This document shows, piece by piece, positions 24,846 through 34,367 of a stretch of DNA of 64,000 nt; positions within the stretch are counted from its first letter, which is position 1, and the number at the start of each line of letters is the position of its first letter. The notes under the pieces are model-generated. The model saw nothing but the letters and a program-made list of their open reading frames with translations. It did no database searches and was not told where the DNA came from. A program made the translations under genes and the position numbers. Source of the DNA: Salinispora pacifica CNR114 (GTDB lineage Bacteria; Actinomycetota; Actinomycetes; Mycobacteriales; Micromonosporaceae); NCBI RefSeq assembly GCF_000514775.1, contig NZ_AZWO01000013.1:86501-150500 (forward strand). The letters run 5' to 3'.

Positions 24846-25877
24846 TCAGAGGACCAGCCTGCACAGGACGTACGCGGCCGGCGCGGCGAGGGCGAAGCCG
24901 GTGAGTGGACCCTGGATGTACTGAATCGCCCACCCGGGGGTCGGCTCGCCGGCCATTTCCCGACCCACCTCCGCAAACCCAACGGCGAGGTCGGCCAGGA
25001 CGGCGACGACCGCCGCGACGAGCCCCATGATCGCAGCCCGGGTCGGGGTGAACGGGGTGACGAGATAGCTACCCAGGAGCGCACTGACCATGGTGCCGAC
25101 CATGGCGCCGCCAACCACGCCGACCGCGCCCCGTGGCACCTGGGGGGCCAGCCGGGGCCAGGCGGCGAACGCGTCGGTGATCCGGGCGACGGCGAGCGCC
25201 ACCCCGGCCGCGACCAGGCAGACCGTGATGACCTGGGTGCCCATCGGGATCCGGGTGAGCACGATCATGGTGGGGAGGGCGACGGACCCGGCGACGATGA
25301 GCACGGTGCCGCGCAGCGATTCGAGAACCTGCGCCCGGTCAACCCGCCGGACGAACTGCCCCACGACCGCAGTGACCAGGCCGACCAGCAGGACCTGCAC
25401 CAGCGGCATCAGCCGGGCCGGATCACTGCGGACGGCGACGGTGTCGGCGACGATCGCGGCGGCGGCGCCCACCCCGGCCACCGTCATCAGCGCCGGCGGG
25501 CGAAACGCCATCGTCCAGGCCAGCAACGAGAGCGCCTGGACGCCGACGATGACGACCGTGAACGGTAGCCGGTGCCCCGGGCCGCTGGTCTGCGCCGCCA
25601 GCACCAGGCCCATCCCGAGCAGCACCGCGAAGCCGGCGACGGCCAGCGTGACCGACCGACGCACCGCGATCGGCGGGATTTCCTCCACGTCCTGCTCCAG
25701 GCCGTCGCCGGGATCGCCCGGTGCCCGGCGGCCCGGGTCCCCGTCCCGTCGAGCTCGGCGTGGGCCGCCGCGCTCCGGCCGCCCGTCGTCACCCCCGGCC
25801 CGCGGCGCGGGCGGACCGCTGGAGGGCTGTTCGGGCCAGGGCTCACGGCCGGTCTCGGGCCTGCTGGAGGGAAGCAC
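24846..25877 (-). CDS. Polytopic membrane protein, function unknown
   Basis: A 343-residue protein. The first 70 residues are Pro/Gly/Arg-rich and cytoplasmic-looking. The remainder has about eight hydrophobic segments, starting at 'VTLAVAGFAVLLGMGLVLAA' and ending at 'GFALAAPAAYVLCRLVL'. The small-residue-rich helices ('GVVGGAMVGTMVSALLG') suggest tight packing. No transporter signature was recognised. It is divergent from glnR across about 250 bp and shares its strand with the DUF2993 gene downstream. Confidence 0.7.
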   Translation of the reverse strand: MLPSSRPETGREPWPEQPSSGPPAPRAGGDDGRPERGGPRRARRDGDPGRRAPGDPGDGLEQDVEEIPPIAVRRSVTLAVAGFAVLLGMGLVLAAQTSGPGHRLPFTVVIVGVQALSLLAWTMAFRPPALMTVAGVGAAAAIVADTVAVRSDPARLMPLVQVLLVGLVTAVVGQFVRRVDRAQVLESLRGTVLIVAGSVALPTMIVLTRIPMGTQVITVCLVAAGVALAVARITDAFAAWPRLAPQVPRGAVGVVGGAMVGTMVSALLGSYLVTPFTPTRAAIMGLVAAVVAVLADLAVGFAEVGREMAGEPTPGWAIQYIQGPLTGFALAAPAAYVLCRLVL

Positions 25878-26126
25878 CCACCGATCGTGCCAGACCGCAC
25901 CGGCGCCGCGGGCGCACGGTTTCGGCGACGTTAAAACCTACCCCTCAGTTATGCGTATAACGGACAAAACAGATTTGCACCGAAGGTTGACGCAGGGCGA
26001 TCGGTTAGGCTCAACCTGTTTACCCGCCCGTCAGTGACGCCGGGACCACGCAGTACCCCAGTGCCCTCAGTGCGGAGCGTGCGCTGGGTGACGCGCGGCC
26101 ACCGCGCCGCCGGGACGGAGATGATC

Positions 26127-26840
26127 GTGGAGATCCTGCTTCTGGTGACGGCACGCGCAGGTGAACCATCCGCTGTGCTGCCAGCGCTCGACCTACTACC
26201 CCACTCGGTCCGCACCGCCCCCCGCGACGTACGCACCCTGGTCGCCGGCCCCAGCCCGGACATCGTGGTGATCGACGCCCGCTCCGAGCTGAGCGAGGCC
26301 CGGGACACCTGCCGCATGCTGCACGCCACCGGCCTCAACGCGCCCCTGCTCGCGGTCGTCACCGAGGCCGGGCTGATCGCACTCAACGCCGACTGGGGCG
26401 TCGATGATGTAATCCTCGCCTCAGCCGGCCCGGCTGAGGTCGAGGCCCGGTTACGCTTAGTGATTGGCCGGTTGGCGGACAGCACCACGGGGGCCGACAG
26501 CTCGATCCGGGCCGGCGAGTTGACCATCGATCCGGACACCTACGCCGCGAAGCTGAAGGGCCGCCCCCTCGACCTGACATACAAGGAGTTCGAACTGCTC
26601 AAGTTCCTGGCGCAGCATCCGGGGCGGGTCTTCACCAGGGACCAGCTGCTGCGCGAGGTGTGGGGCTACGACTACTTCGGCGGGACCCGCACCGTGGACG
26701 TGCACGTGCGACGGCTGCGCGCCAAGCTCGGCTCCGAGTACGAGTCGATGATCGGCACCGTCCGCCAGGTCGGCTACAAGTTCGTTGTTCCGCCCGCCCG
26801 GGCGCTACCGGAGTCGGAGCCCGCCCCGATTCCCGTCTGA
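26127..26840 (+). CDS. glnR: GlnR, global nitrogen regulator
   Basis: A 237-residue OmpR-type orphan response regulator. The receiver half (1-115) has '[15 protein letters not shown]', in which the phosphorylation pocket is atypical, as in all GlnR. The winged helix includes '[20 protein letters not shown]' and '[18 protein letters not shown]', closely matching actinobacterial GlnR. GlnR controls glutamine synthetase, ammonium and nitrate genes. The GTG at 26127 is chosen because GGAG lies 6 nt upstream and homologues begin 'EILLL'. No kinase is adjacent. It is followed by a small hairpin. Confidence 0.93.
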   Translation: MEILLLVTARAGEPSAVLPALDLLPHSVRTAPRDVRTLVAGPSPDIVVIDARSELSEARDTCRMLHATGLNAPLLAVVTEAGLIALNADWGVDDVILASAGPAEVEARLRLVIGRLADSTTGADSSIRAGELTIDPDTYAAKLKGRPLDLTYKEFELLKFLAQHPGRVFTRDQLLREVWGYDYFGGTRTVDVHVRRLRAKLGSEYESMIGTVRQVGYKFVVPPARALPESEPAPIPV

Positions 26841-26858
26841 TCCTCTATTAACTATTTG

Positions 26859-26881
26859 CCCGGTTATTACCAATAATCGGG
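26859..26881 (+). terminator. AT-rich hairpin after glnR
   Basis: CCCGGTTATT (26859-26868) and AATAATCGGG (26872-26881) form a 10-bp stem with one G-U pair and a 3-nt loop, 19 nt after the glnR stop. It may terminate glnR or act as an operator for the next gene. Confidence 0.5.
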
Positions 26882-26932
26882 ACTATCCTCATGTTCTAGA
26901 CCCGCTTACCGATAAGTACGGGGGTACCTACG

Positions 26933-27817
26933 GTGCAGATGAAAGGCGGCGATCCCACCCGAATGGGCGGGCTGAGGCAGCTCACCCCAGCCACCCGCTC
27001 CCTCGCCATCGCGGCAGTCGTCGTGATCGCGCTGCTCGGCTCCGCGTTCGCGATCGGGCGCGGCCTAGCGCCGACGGGAGACCCGCACACCAGCAACGCC
27101 ACCACGCCGCACTCGCCCGACCAGCCCGCCCCGTCGGACGACGGCACCACGACAGCGCGGGAGCGCGACGGCGACACCGCAGCCGCTCCAGAGCCGACCC
27201 CGAGTAGCGACTACTACGACGAGGGCACCCAGCGCACCACCGAAACCTCAGCCGTGGCCCTGACCTTCGACGACGGGCCGGACCCCCAGTACACCCCACA
27301 TGTCCTCAGCTCCCTGCGGGCGTACGGGGTCACCGCCACCTTCTGCGTGACCGGCGAAAACGCCAGCGCCTACCCGGAGTTGGTACAGGCGATCGTGGCC
27401 GACGGGCACACCCTGTGCAACCACACCTGGAACCACGACATCGCCCTCGGCTCCCGGTCGCCGGACGAGATCCGGTCAGACCTGATCCGGACCAGCAACG
27501 CGATCCACGCCGCCGTCCCCAACGCCCCCATCACGTACTACCGCCAGCCCGGCGGCGCCTGGACCTACTCGATCGTGTCCGCGGTCGAGGAGCTGGGAAT
27601 GATCCCGCTGCACTGGACGATCGACCCGCGGGACTGGGAGAGCCCCGGCGCCGATCACATCACGACCACCGTGCTCGAAGGGGTGGAACCCGGCTCGATC
27701 GTGCTGCTGCACGATGCGGGTGGGCCCCGAGAGGACACCGTGGACGCCCTCAACCGGATCCTGCCCGAGCTCACCGCCCGGTTCCTGGTAACAGGGCTTA
27801 CACCCGACGCCACCTGA
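26933..27817 (+). CDS. Polysaccharide deacetylase (NodB domain), membrane-anchored
   Basis: A 294-residue protein with an N-terminal hydrophobic helix (about 22-43), a Thr/Pro/Asp-rich linker (about 45-105) and a NodB domain. Motif 1 'TFDDGPD' and motif 2 'HTWNHDI' provide the catalytic Asp, the metal-binding Asp and two His. Motif 3 appears as 'YRQPGGAW', and late motifs 'IDPRDWE' and 'IVLLHD' are present. It probably deacetylates peptidoglycan or a related N-acetylated glycan outside the membrane. The GTG at 26933 or the ATG at 26939 may be the start. It lies 25 bp before mshD. Confidence 0.88.
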   Translation: MQMKGGDPTRMGGLRQLTPATRSLAIAAVVVIALLGSAFAIGRGLAPTGDPHTSNATTPHSPDQPAPSDDGTTTARERDGDTAAAPEPTPSSDYYDEGTQRTTETSAVALTFDDGPDPQYTPHVLSSLRAYGVTATFCVTGENASAYPELVQAIVADGHTLCNHTWNHDIALGSRSPDEIRSDLIRTSNAIHAAVPNAPITYYRQPGGAWTYSIVSAVEELGMIPLHWTIDPRDWESPGADHITTTVLEGVEPGSIVLLHDAGGPREDTVDALNRILPELTARFLVTGLTPDAT

Positions 27818-27830
27818 CCGGCGCCCGGGC

Positions 27831-27836
27831 TAACGT
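27831..27836 (+). promoter_or_regulatory. -10 box, leaderless mshD
   Basis: TAACGT 6 nt before the ATG at 27843. This allows expression independent of the deacetylase gene upstream. Confidence 0.4.
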
Positions 27837-27842
27837 GACCGG

Positions 27843-28766
27843 ATGAACAGCACCGAAACCGCCACCGACGGGGTGGTCCGGACCGACCGGCTCGACCCAC
27901 CGGAGATCACCGACGTGCTGGCACTCGCCCGAGCCGCCGGGGACGCCGACGGCGCGGACCCCTTCGACGAGCACACCTTGCTCCGGCTCCGCGATCCGCA
28001 CGCACCGACCTGCCACCTCACCGCCCGCGCCGCTGACGGCACCTTGACCGGGTACGCGCACCTGGACATCAGCGACCCCGCCGCCGGCACCGGGGTGGAG
28101 TTGGCGGTCCACCCCGCGTACCGACGCCGGGGAACCGGACGAGCCCTGGCCCGGGGCGTACGCGCGGCCGTCACCGGCCCGCTCCGCGCCTGGGCGCACG
28201 GCGACCACCCCTCCGCGGCGGCGCTCGCCGTGGACCTGGACTACCGGCGAGCCCGGGTGCTCTGGCAGCTCCGCCGGCCCCTCACCGCCCCGATCCCGGA
28301 GCCGCCCCTGCCCGACGGGGTGACCCTGCGCGCGTACCGGCCCGGGGCCGACGACGACGCCTGGCTGGCGCTCAACGCCAAGGCCTTCGCCGACCACCCG
28401 GAACAGGGCCGGTGGACCGCCGCCGACCTGCAGGCCCGCCGCGCCGAGCCATGGTTCGACGCGGCCGGTTTCCTCCTCGCCGTGGACCGGGCGGGACAGC
28501 TACTCGGCTTCCACTGGACCAAGGTCCACGACCGGCCCGGCTCCGCCCGCATCGGCGAGGTGTACGTGGTGGGCGTTGACCCGACCGCCCACGGCGGAGG
28601 GCTCGGCAAAGCGCTCACCGCGGCCGGGCTGACATACCTACGAGACCAGCGGGGCCTGGACCGGGTGATGCTCTACGTGGATGAGTCCAACACCGCCGCG
28701 GTGGCCCTCTACGAGCGGCTCGGCTTCGCCCGCTGGTCGGCGCATGTCAACTACCAACTGGGCTAA
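27843..28766 (+). CDS. mshD: Mycothiol synthase MshD
   Basis: A 307-residue protein with two GNAT domains. The first includes 'VELAVHPAYRRRGTGRALAR' near 85-105, and the second 'EVYVVGVDPTAHGGGLGKAL' near 240-258 and 'LYVDESNTAAVALYERLGF'. MshD acetylates Cys-GlcN-Ins in the last step of mycothiol synthesis, and the active domain is the C-terminal one. The gene converges with the orphan regulator and overlaps it by 4 bp. Its place between glnR and pst genes matches other actinobacteria. Confidence 0.93.
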   Translation: MNSTETATDGVVRTDRLDPPEITDVLALARAAGDADGADPFDEHTLLRLRDPHAPTCHLTARAADGTLTGYAHLDISDPAAGTGVELAVHPAYRRRGTGRALARGVRAAVTGPLRAWAHGDHPSAAALAVDLDYRRARVLWQLRRPLTAPIPEPPLPDGVTLRAYRPGADDDAWLALNAKAFADHPEQGRWTAADLQARRAEPWFDAAGFLLAVDRAGQLLGFHWTKVHDRPGSARIGEVYVVGVDPTAHGGGLGKALTAAGLTYLRDQRGLDRVMLYVDESNTAAVALYERLGFARWSAHVNYQLG

Positions 28767-29491
28767 CGCTCCGGTGGGGTGAACCGGTAGCCCAGCCCTC
28801 GCACCGTGATGATGAGCGGCTGCGGCTCCCCCTCCGCCTCCAGTCGCCTGCGAAGCCGCTTGATGTGCACCGTGAGGGTGTTGGAGCTCTGCCCGGTCGA
28901 CCCGTCCCACACCGCCGACAACAGCTGCTCCCGGCTGACCGTCCGGTCGGCATGCGTCATGAAGAAGTACAGGAGCCGGAACTCCTTCAACGGCAGCGAC
29001 ACCGGCCGGCCGTGCAGCGTCACCTCATAGGTGGCCGGGTCCATTCGCAGACCGCCCAGCTCGACCGGCGGATCCAGACTGCCGGCGGTCTCCGGTCGGA
29101 TCCCACGCAGGATCGGCACCACCTCGTCCACCCGGTACGGCCGTCGGACGCAGGCGGTGGCGCCGGCCCGGAGCGCCCCGACGACCACCGACCCGTCGTC
29201 ATCCCCCACCCCGACCAGGGTGGGGATGCCGGCCTGCCCGACCAGCAGTCGGACCAACTCCGTGCTGGCCATAGTGGTGATCCCAGCCGACACGACAGCC
29301 GCGTCCGGTTGCAGGGCACCAGCGGCCAGCAGCGCCTCGGCGGCGTGCGGGAAGTAGCGCCCGTGCACCCGGAGGGCAGATAACTCCGTCACCAACTCTG
29401 GGCCGGCAACCGTGTCGTCATCCACCACAAACAGTTGAAAGCGTCCCTCCGCTCGGTAGTCACCCCTGGTGTTCTCGACGACGTTATTCAT
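28763..29491 (-). CDS. Orphan OmpR-type regulator with degenerate receiver, next to pst
   Basis: A 242-residue protein. The receiver half begins 'LFVVDDDTVAGPELV' but reads 'AAVVSAGITTM' where the phospho-acceptor Asp should be, so phosphorylation is unlikely. The winged helix carries 'LPLKEFRLLYFFMTHADRTV' and 'TLTVHIKRLRRRLEAEGEPQ'. It lies 17 bp downstream of pstB on the same strand and may be the last gene of the pst operon. ATG 29491 or GTG 29497 could be the start. Its targets are unknown; phosphate genes are the obvious candidates. Confidence 0.8.
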   Translation of the reverse strand: MNNVVENTRGDYRAEGRFQLFVVDDDTVAGPELVTELSALRVHGRYFPHAAEALLAAGALQPDAAVVSAGITTMASTELVRLLVGQAGIPTLVGVGDDDGSVVVGALRAGATACVRRPYRVDEVVPILRGIRPETAGSLDPPVELGGLRMDPATYEVTLHGRPVSLPLKEFRLLYFFMTHADRTVSREQLLSAVWDGSTGQSSNTLTVHIKRLRRRLEAEGEPQPLIITVRGLGYRFTPPER

Positions 29492-29508
29492 CGACACCGG
29501 CCGCGGGA

Positions 29509-30384
29509 TCAGCCGAAGCGGCCGGTGATGTAGTCTTCCGTGCGCTTGTCCGCTGGGTTGGTGAAGAGCTTGCCTGTCTGGCTGAACTCGACCAGCCGAC
29601 CGTGCCGCTCCTGCCGCTCGTCCACCTCGGCGGTGAAGAAGGCCGTGTAGTGGCTTACCCGGGCCGCCTGCTGCATGTTGTGGGTGACGATGACGATCGT
29701 GTAGTCGTTCGACAGCTCCGACATCAGGTCCTCGATCTTCGCCGTGGCGATCGGGTCGAGCGCCGAGCAGGGCTCGTCCATGAGGATGATCTCGGGCCGG
29801 ACGGCGATCGTCCGGGCGATGCAGAGCCGCTGCTGCTGCCCGCCGGAGAGGGCCAGACCGCTGGTCTTGAGCTTGTCCTTGACCTCGTCCCAGAGGGCGG
29901 CGTCCCGCAGCGCCTTCTCCACCAGGTCGTCCATGCTGGCGACCTTCATACCAGTGACCCGCGGCCCGTAGGCCACATTGTCGTAGATCGACTTGGGGAA
30001 CGGGTTCGGCTTCTGGAAGACCATGCCGATGCGGCGCCGGACCTCGATCGGGTCAACGTCCTTGGTGTACAGGTCCTGGCCGTGGTAGGTCACCGAGCCG
30101 GAGACACGGGCTCCGGGGATGAGGTCGTTCATCCGGTTCAACGACCGCAGGATGGTCGACTTGCCACACCCGGAAGGGCCGATCATCGCCGTGATCTGCT
30201 TCTCCTGGATCGGCATTGACGTATCCCGTACGGCCTCGTAGGCGCCGTAGTACACGCTGACGCCGGAGAGCTCCATCACCGGGTCCGCCACGTCAGGCGT
30301 GGGGGCTCCGGTCGACTGGGCGCCAACGCCGGCGATGCTGACGCCGGGCCGGTTGGTGGTGTCGGTGGGGTTCACGGTGCTCAC
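29509..30384 (-). CDS. pstB: Phosphate ABC transporter ATP-binding protein PstB
   Basis: A 291-residue ABC ATPase. The Walker A 'GPSGCGKST' is near residue 69, the Q-loop sits in '[19 protein letters not shown]', the signature is '[16 protein letters not shown]', and Walker B is '[11 protein letters not shown]' with His switch 'VTHNM'. The '[15 protein letters not shown]' stretch is specific to PstB. The N-terminal extension of about 35 residues is polar. It powers PstSCA for high-affinity phosphate uptake and is the last pst gene in the order pstS-C-A-B. Confidence 0.96.
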   Translation of the reverse strand: MSTVNPTDTTNRPGVSIAGVGAQSTGAPTPDVADPVMELSGVSVYYGAYEAVRDTSMPIQEKQITAMIGPSGCGKSTILRSLNRMNDLIPGARVSGSVTYHGQDLYTKDVDPIEVRRRIGMVFQKPNPFPKSIYDNVAYGPRVTGMKVASMDDLVEKALRDAALWDEVKDKLKTSGLALSGGQQQRLCIARTIAVRPEIILMDEPCSALDPIATAKIEDLMSELSNDYTIVIVTHNMQQAARVSHYTAFFTAEVDERQERHGRLVEFSQTGKLFTNPADKRTEDYITGRFG

Positions 30385-30436
30385 CTCTGGATGGGGTGGG
30401 TGGGACGGTGGAGCCGGTGGTCCGTCATCGGACTAC

Positions 30437-31357
30437 TCACCAGCGCTTCTCGAACCGGTTACGAACGAAAATCGCGATCGAGTTCATCGCGAGCACAATC
30501 GCCAGCAGCAGGACGATGGCACCGGCAGCGAGCTCCGTGTACTCCGACTGCGAGCGGGTGATGAAGGTGTAGATCTGGATCGGCAGCGCGGTGTACCCGC
30601 TGTCCAGCCCATCCGGGTTGAAGGTGATGAAGGTGACCGCGCCCAGAACGATCAGCGGGGCGGCCTCCCCGATCGCACGGGACAGGGCCAGGATCGACCC
30701 GGTGGCGATCCCCGGAACCGCCGACGGCAGCACCTGCCGCGACACGGTCTGCCACTTGGTCGCACCAAGGGCATAGGAGGCGTGCCGGATCGACTGCGGT
30801 ACCGCCCGGATGGCCTCCCGGGTGGCGATGATGACCACCGGCAGGACCAACAGCGACAGCACGATCGCCGCGGTGATGACCGTGAACCCGAGGCCGAGCG
30901 CCCGGGCGATGATCCCCAGGCCGAGGATACCGAAGATGATCGATGGCACGCCGGCGAGGTTCTGGATGTTGAGCTCCAGCAGCCGGTTGTACCAACGGGT
31001 GTTGTCCGCGTACTCCTCCAGGTAGATCGCGGACAGGATGCCGATCGGCAGGCAGATCAGCGCGACCAACGAGATGATCCATAGCGTGCCGACCAGCGCG
31101 GACTGTACGCCAGCACCGTCCAGCCGGCTCACCAGACCGGTGGGCATCTCGGTCCACAGCCGGGAATCCAGCCGGTTCCAGCCCTTGACGAGCACCCAGG
31201 TCAGCAGGGCGGCGAGGACACCGAAGGCGATCAGCAGGCAGGCCTGCATCGCCAGCCGGAACGCGACCTCGCCCGGCCGGCTCCGGCGCTGGGTCAACGC
31301 GTTACCCGACGCGGACGGATCCGGTCGGGTCTCGGTGGTGATGGTGGGGGTGCTCAC
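30437..31357 (-). CDS. pstA: Phosphate ABC transporter permease PstA
   Basis: A 306-residue permease with six hydrophobic segments and the inner-membrane permease EAA-type loop 'REAIRAVPQSIRHASYALGATKWQTV' region (near 180-205). 'AIYLEEYADNTRWYNRLLELNIQNLAGVPSI' is typical of PstA. Its start overlaps the pstC stop by 4 bp. Confidence 0.95.
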   Translation of the reverse strand: MSTPTITTETRPDPSASGNALTQRRSRPGEVAFRLAMQACLLIAFGVLAALLTWVLVKGWNRLDSRLWTEMPTGLVSRLDGAGVQSALVGTLWIISLVALICLPIGILSAIYLEEYADNTRWYNRLLELNIQNLAGVPSIIFGILGLGIIARALGLGFTVITAAIVLSLLVLPVVIIATREAIRAVPQSIRHASYALGATKWQTVSRQVLPSAVPGIATGSILALSRAIGEAAPLIVLGAVTFITFNPDGLDSGYTALPIQIYTFITRSQSEYTELAAGAIVLLLAIVLAMNSIAIFVRNRFEKRW

Positions 31358-32301
31358 TCGTAGACCTCCCGGAAACGACGGACCATCCGGATCGACACCG
31401 CGTTCAGCGCGAAGGTGATGAGGAACAGCAGCGCACCAACGGCGAAGACCGAGTCGTAGTCGAGCGACCCGACCGGGATGTCGCCCGAGGAGATGTTGGC
31501 GATGAAGGCGGTCATGGTCGCCGCCCCCTCCAACGGGTTGAGGACGATCCGGTCAGAGGTGAGGCCACCCGCGATCGTCACGATCATGGTTTCCCCCACC
31601 GCGCGGGAGATCCCCAGGACCACCGCGGCGACGATGCCGGACATCGCCGCCGGCACCACCACCCGGGTGGACACCTGCATCTTCGTGGAGGCCAGCGCGT
31701 ACGCGCCCTCGCGCAGGCTGCGCGGAACGGCGGCCATCGAGTCCTCGGAGATGCTGGCGATGGTCGGCACGATCATGATGCCCATCGCGATACCCGCGAT
31801 GAGCAGGTTCTGGAAGGCCGGCCCGTTGTCGGTCGGCCACCACTTCTGCAGCAGCGGGTTGAGCGCGAAGAGCGCGACGAAGCCGTACACGACCGTCGGC
31901 ACGCCGGCGAGCAGTTCGATGATCGGCTTGAGTACCTTGCGGGTACGCGGGTTGGCGTACTCCGAGAGGTAGATCGCCGAGCCGAGGCCGAGCGGAACGG
32001 CGATGGTCAGCGCGACGCCGGTCACCGTCAGCGTGGCGGCGACGAGGGGCAGGACGCCGTAGGCCTTCTGCGCGAAGGTCGGCGTCCAGCTCGTGCCGGT
32101 GATGAACTCAACGACGCTGACCTGCTGGAAGAATCCGATCGTCGGTTGCACCAACGCGATGACGATCCCGATCGTGGTGGCGACCGAGACCAACGCGGCA
32201 GCGACGAGCAGGACCTTGACGGTGCTGTCAACGGGGCGACGCCGGCCCCGCCGCAGGGCGCTGCCCGCGGCGGAACCGGCGTTCGAGGTGCTGGTGGACA
32301 C
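31354..32301 (-). CDS. pstC: Phosphate ABC transporter permease PstC
   Basis: A 315-residue permease with six hydrophobic segments. 'FITGTSWTPTFAQKAYGVLPLVAATL' (PstC-type external loop) is near 65-90 and the coupling loop 'SMAAVPRSLREGAYALASTKM' near 190-210. It couples to PstA by a 4-bp overlap and is preceded by pstS with only one base between the genes. Confidence 0.95.
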   Translation of the reverse strand: MSTSTSNAGSAAGSALRRGRRRPVDSTVKVLLVAAALVSVATTIGIVIALVQPTIGFFQQVSVVEFITGTSWTPTFAQKAYGVLPLVAATLTVTGVALTIAVPLGLGSAIYLSEYANPRTRKVLKPIIELLAGVPTVVYGFVALFALNPLLQKWWPTDNGPAFQNLLIAGIAMGIMIVPTIASISEDSMAAVPRSLREGAYALASTKMQVSTRVVVPAAMSGIVAAVVLGISRAVGETMIVTIAGGLTSDRIVLNPLEGAATMTAFIANISSGDIPVGSLDYDSVFAVGALLFLITFALNAVSIRMVRRFREVYE

Positions 32302-32302
32302 G

Positions 32303-33259
32303 TCAGGCCGCAGCCTTCAGGGCGTCGAACTCAGCCTGGAGGGTGCTCTTCTGCTCCTCGGTGAGCGGGACGTACTTCGCCTCGAGGACGATGTCGTCGA
32401 TCCGCTCGATGTAGAAGTTGACGAAGTCCGCGACCTGCTCCTTCTCGACAGCGGTGTCGCTGACGTAGATGAACAGCGGCCGGGAGAGCGGCTGGTAGGA
32501 GTTCTCCTGCGCGGTCTTCAGGCTCGGCTCGACGCAGCCGGAGCCACCGTCAACCTTGAGTGCCTTGAGCTTGTCCGCGTTCTCCTCGAAGTAGGTGAAG
32601 CCGAAGTAGCCCAGGCCTCCCTTGGTGCCGGCGACGCCCTGCACGACCACGTTGTCGTTCTCCGACGCGGTGTAGTCGGTACGGCTGGCGCCCTCCTCAC
32701 CGTTGATCTCGTCGGTGAAGTAGTCGAAGGTGCCGGAGTCGGTGCCCGGGCCGAAGAGCTTCAGCGGCTCGTCCGGGAAGCTGGGGTCGACCTGGTTCCA
32801 GTTGGCGACCTTGGAGTTCGGCTCCCAGATCGCCTTGAGCTGGTCAACCGTGAGGCAGTCGGCCCAGTCGTTCTCCTTGCTGACGACCACCGTGAGGGCG
32901 TCGTTGGCGACGACCAGTTCCTTGAACTGGATCCCGGCCGCCTCGCAGGCCTCGATCTCCGACTCCTTGATCGGACGGGAGGCATCCGAGACGTCGGTCT
33001 CCCCCTTGCAGAACCGCTCGAAGCCGCCACCGGTGCCAGAGGTGCCGACGGAGACGTTGACGCCGCTCTGAACCTCCCGGTAGAAGGTGGCCGCGGCCTC
33101 GCTCAGCGGAGCGACCGTGCTGGAGCCGTTGACCTTGACCTCACCCGAAAGCTGCTCGCCACCATCGGCGCTTTCGTTGTTGCTGCTGCAGCCGGTAAGC
33201 GCGAGCGCGGCGAGCGCGGTGCCGGCGAGGACGCGCCGCGAAAGCACGTTGCGGTTCAC
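32303..33259 (-). CDS. pstS: Phosphate-binding lipoprotein PstS
   Basis: A 318-residue lipoprotein with signal peptide and lipobox 'LALTGC' (Cys24). The mature part has PstS phosphate-binding loops: 'NGSSTVAPLSEAA', 'GTSGTGGGFERFCKGETDVSDASRPI' region and 'GPGTDSGTFDYF'. It captures phosphate for PstCAB. The GTG at 33259 is preceded by GAGAGG 8-9 nt upstream. A two-unit PHO box lies 87-108 bp upstream, so induction by PhoP under phosphate limitation is expected. Confidence 0.96.
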   Translation of the reverse strand: MNRNVLSRRVLAGTALAALALTGCSSNNESADGGEQLSGEVKVNGSSTVAPLSEAAATFYREVQSGVNVSVGTSGTGGGFERFCKGETDVSDASRPIKESEIEACEAAGIQFKELVVANDALTVVVSKENDWADCLTVDQLKAIWEPNSKVANWNQVDPSFPDEPLKLFGPGTDSGTFDYFTDEINGEEGASRTDYTASENDNVVVQGVAGTKGGLGYFGFTYFEENADKLKALKVDGGSGCVEPSLKTAQENSYQPLSRPLFIYVSDTAVEKEQVADFVNFYIERIDDIVLEAKYVPLTEEQKSTLQAEFDALKAAA

Positions 33260-33345
33260 CAGAAAGCCTCTCTATCGGGGTGTGCCAGCCCGTCCGGGCC
33301 GTACGAGAAGTCAAGGTAGAAGGCCCAGGTAGCCGCGCGACCGGC

Positions 33346-33367
33346 GCTAAGTGAACGAAAAGTGAAC
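33346..33367 (-). promoter_or_regulatory. PHO box (PhoP site) upstream of pstS
   Basis: Two 11-nt direct repeats on the minus strand, GTTCACTTTTC (33367-33357) and GTTCACTTAGC (33356-33346), match the Streptomyces PHO-box unit GTTCACC-N4. The orientation is the same as that of pstS. Confidence 0.8.
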
Positions 33368-33560
33368 TCCACGACGAAAATCGTGGCCGGGAACATCAGT
33401 ATTGTGACGTTCCGACCACCGGCTCCCCAGATGTCCCTATCGCAGCCCCAAGGTCCGGGGCACGCCCAAGCGCCCCGCCCGGTCTGCGCCCGCCCGGGTC
33501 TGCGAGACCGGCGCCGACGCGAGAACGGGTCTGCGAGACCGGCGCCGACGCGCGACCGGC

Positions 33561-34205
33561 CTAGAGCCGAATCGTGCCGGTGACCAGGTAGACAACCTGA
33601 CGCGCCACGTTGACCGCATGGTCCGCGTACCGCTCGTAGTAGCGGCCGACCAGGGCAAGGTCGATGGCGCTCTCCACCCCGTACTGCCAACTGGCCAACA
33701 GGAGCGACAACAGACGCGACTGGGCGGTGTCGACCTCGTCGTCGTCGAGCCCGATCTGCATGGCGGTCAGCGGATCACGGGTGGCGAGCACGGTCGAGGC
33801 CTTCTCCGCGATCCGCGCCGCCGCTTCGGCCATCTCCGTCACCACGGCAGCCGCTGGCGGAGGGACAACCATGACCGGGTACCGCATCTGCACGACCTTG
33901 GCAATGTGGACGGCGAGGTCGCCCATCCGCTCAAGGTCGGCCGCGATCCGGATGGCGCAGAGCACCAGGCGCAGGTCCGAGGCGACCGGCTGCTGCCGGG
34001 CGAGCAGCTCCGGGACGGCCGCCTCGATGTCCCAACGAAGCTGGTCGAGGACCGCGTCATTCCGAATGACCTGCTCGGCCGCCTCCTGGTCCACGTCCAG
34101 CAGCGCGGTGCCCGCACCCCGGATCGCCGCCGCGGCCTCCCGGCTCATCACCGCCAGGGCGCCAGTCAACCGATCAAGCTGCTCGTCGTAGCCGCTCCGG
34201 ACCAT
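33561..34205 (-). CDS. phoU: Phosphate transport regulator PhoU
   Basis: A 214-residue all-helical protein with two PhoU repeats. Metal-binding-type motifs occur in 'RIAADLERMGDLAVHIAKVV' (first half) and 'LVGRYYERYADHAVNVARQV' (second half). PhoU links Pst transport to the PhoR sensor kinase, repressing PhoP in phosphate-replete cells. GGAGG lies 4 nt before the ATG at 34205, and longer in-frame starts are not family-like. It is on the same strand as pst, about 300 bp upstream of the pstS start, and probably has its own promoter. Confidence 0.93.
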   Translation of the reverse strand: MVRSGYDEQLDRLTGALAVMSREAAAAIRGAGTALLDVDQEAAEQVIRNDAVLDQLRWDIEAAVPELLARQQPVASDLRLVLCAIRIAADLERMGDLAVHIAKVVQMRYPVMVVPPPAAAVVTEMAEAAARIAEKASTVLATRDPLTAMQIGLDDDEVDTAQSRLLSLLLASWQYGVESAIDLALVGRYYERYADHAVNVARQVVYLVTGTIRL

Positions 34206-34367
34206 CGCGCCTCCACCTGCTCGCCTCGCGGCTCCGCCGTCGTCCCGAGGGCGGGTACGCCTTGGCAAACCACGAGTCAGCCACATCGCATAGACAGCAA
34301 CCTACCGGCTACGGCGCGGATCAGCCGAATTCGGCGCCGGCGATGGGGCAGGGTCCTGACTGACCAG

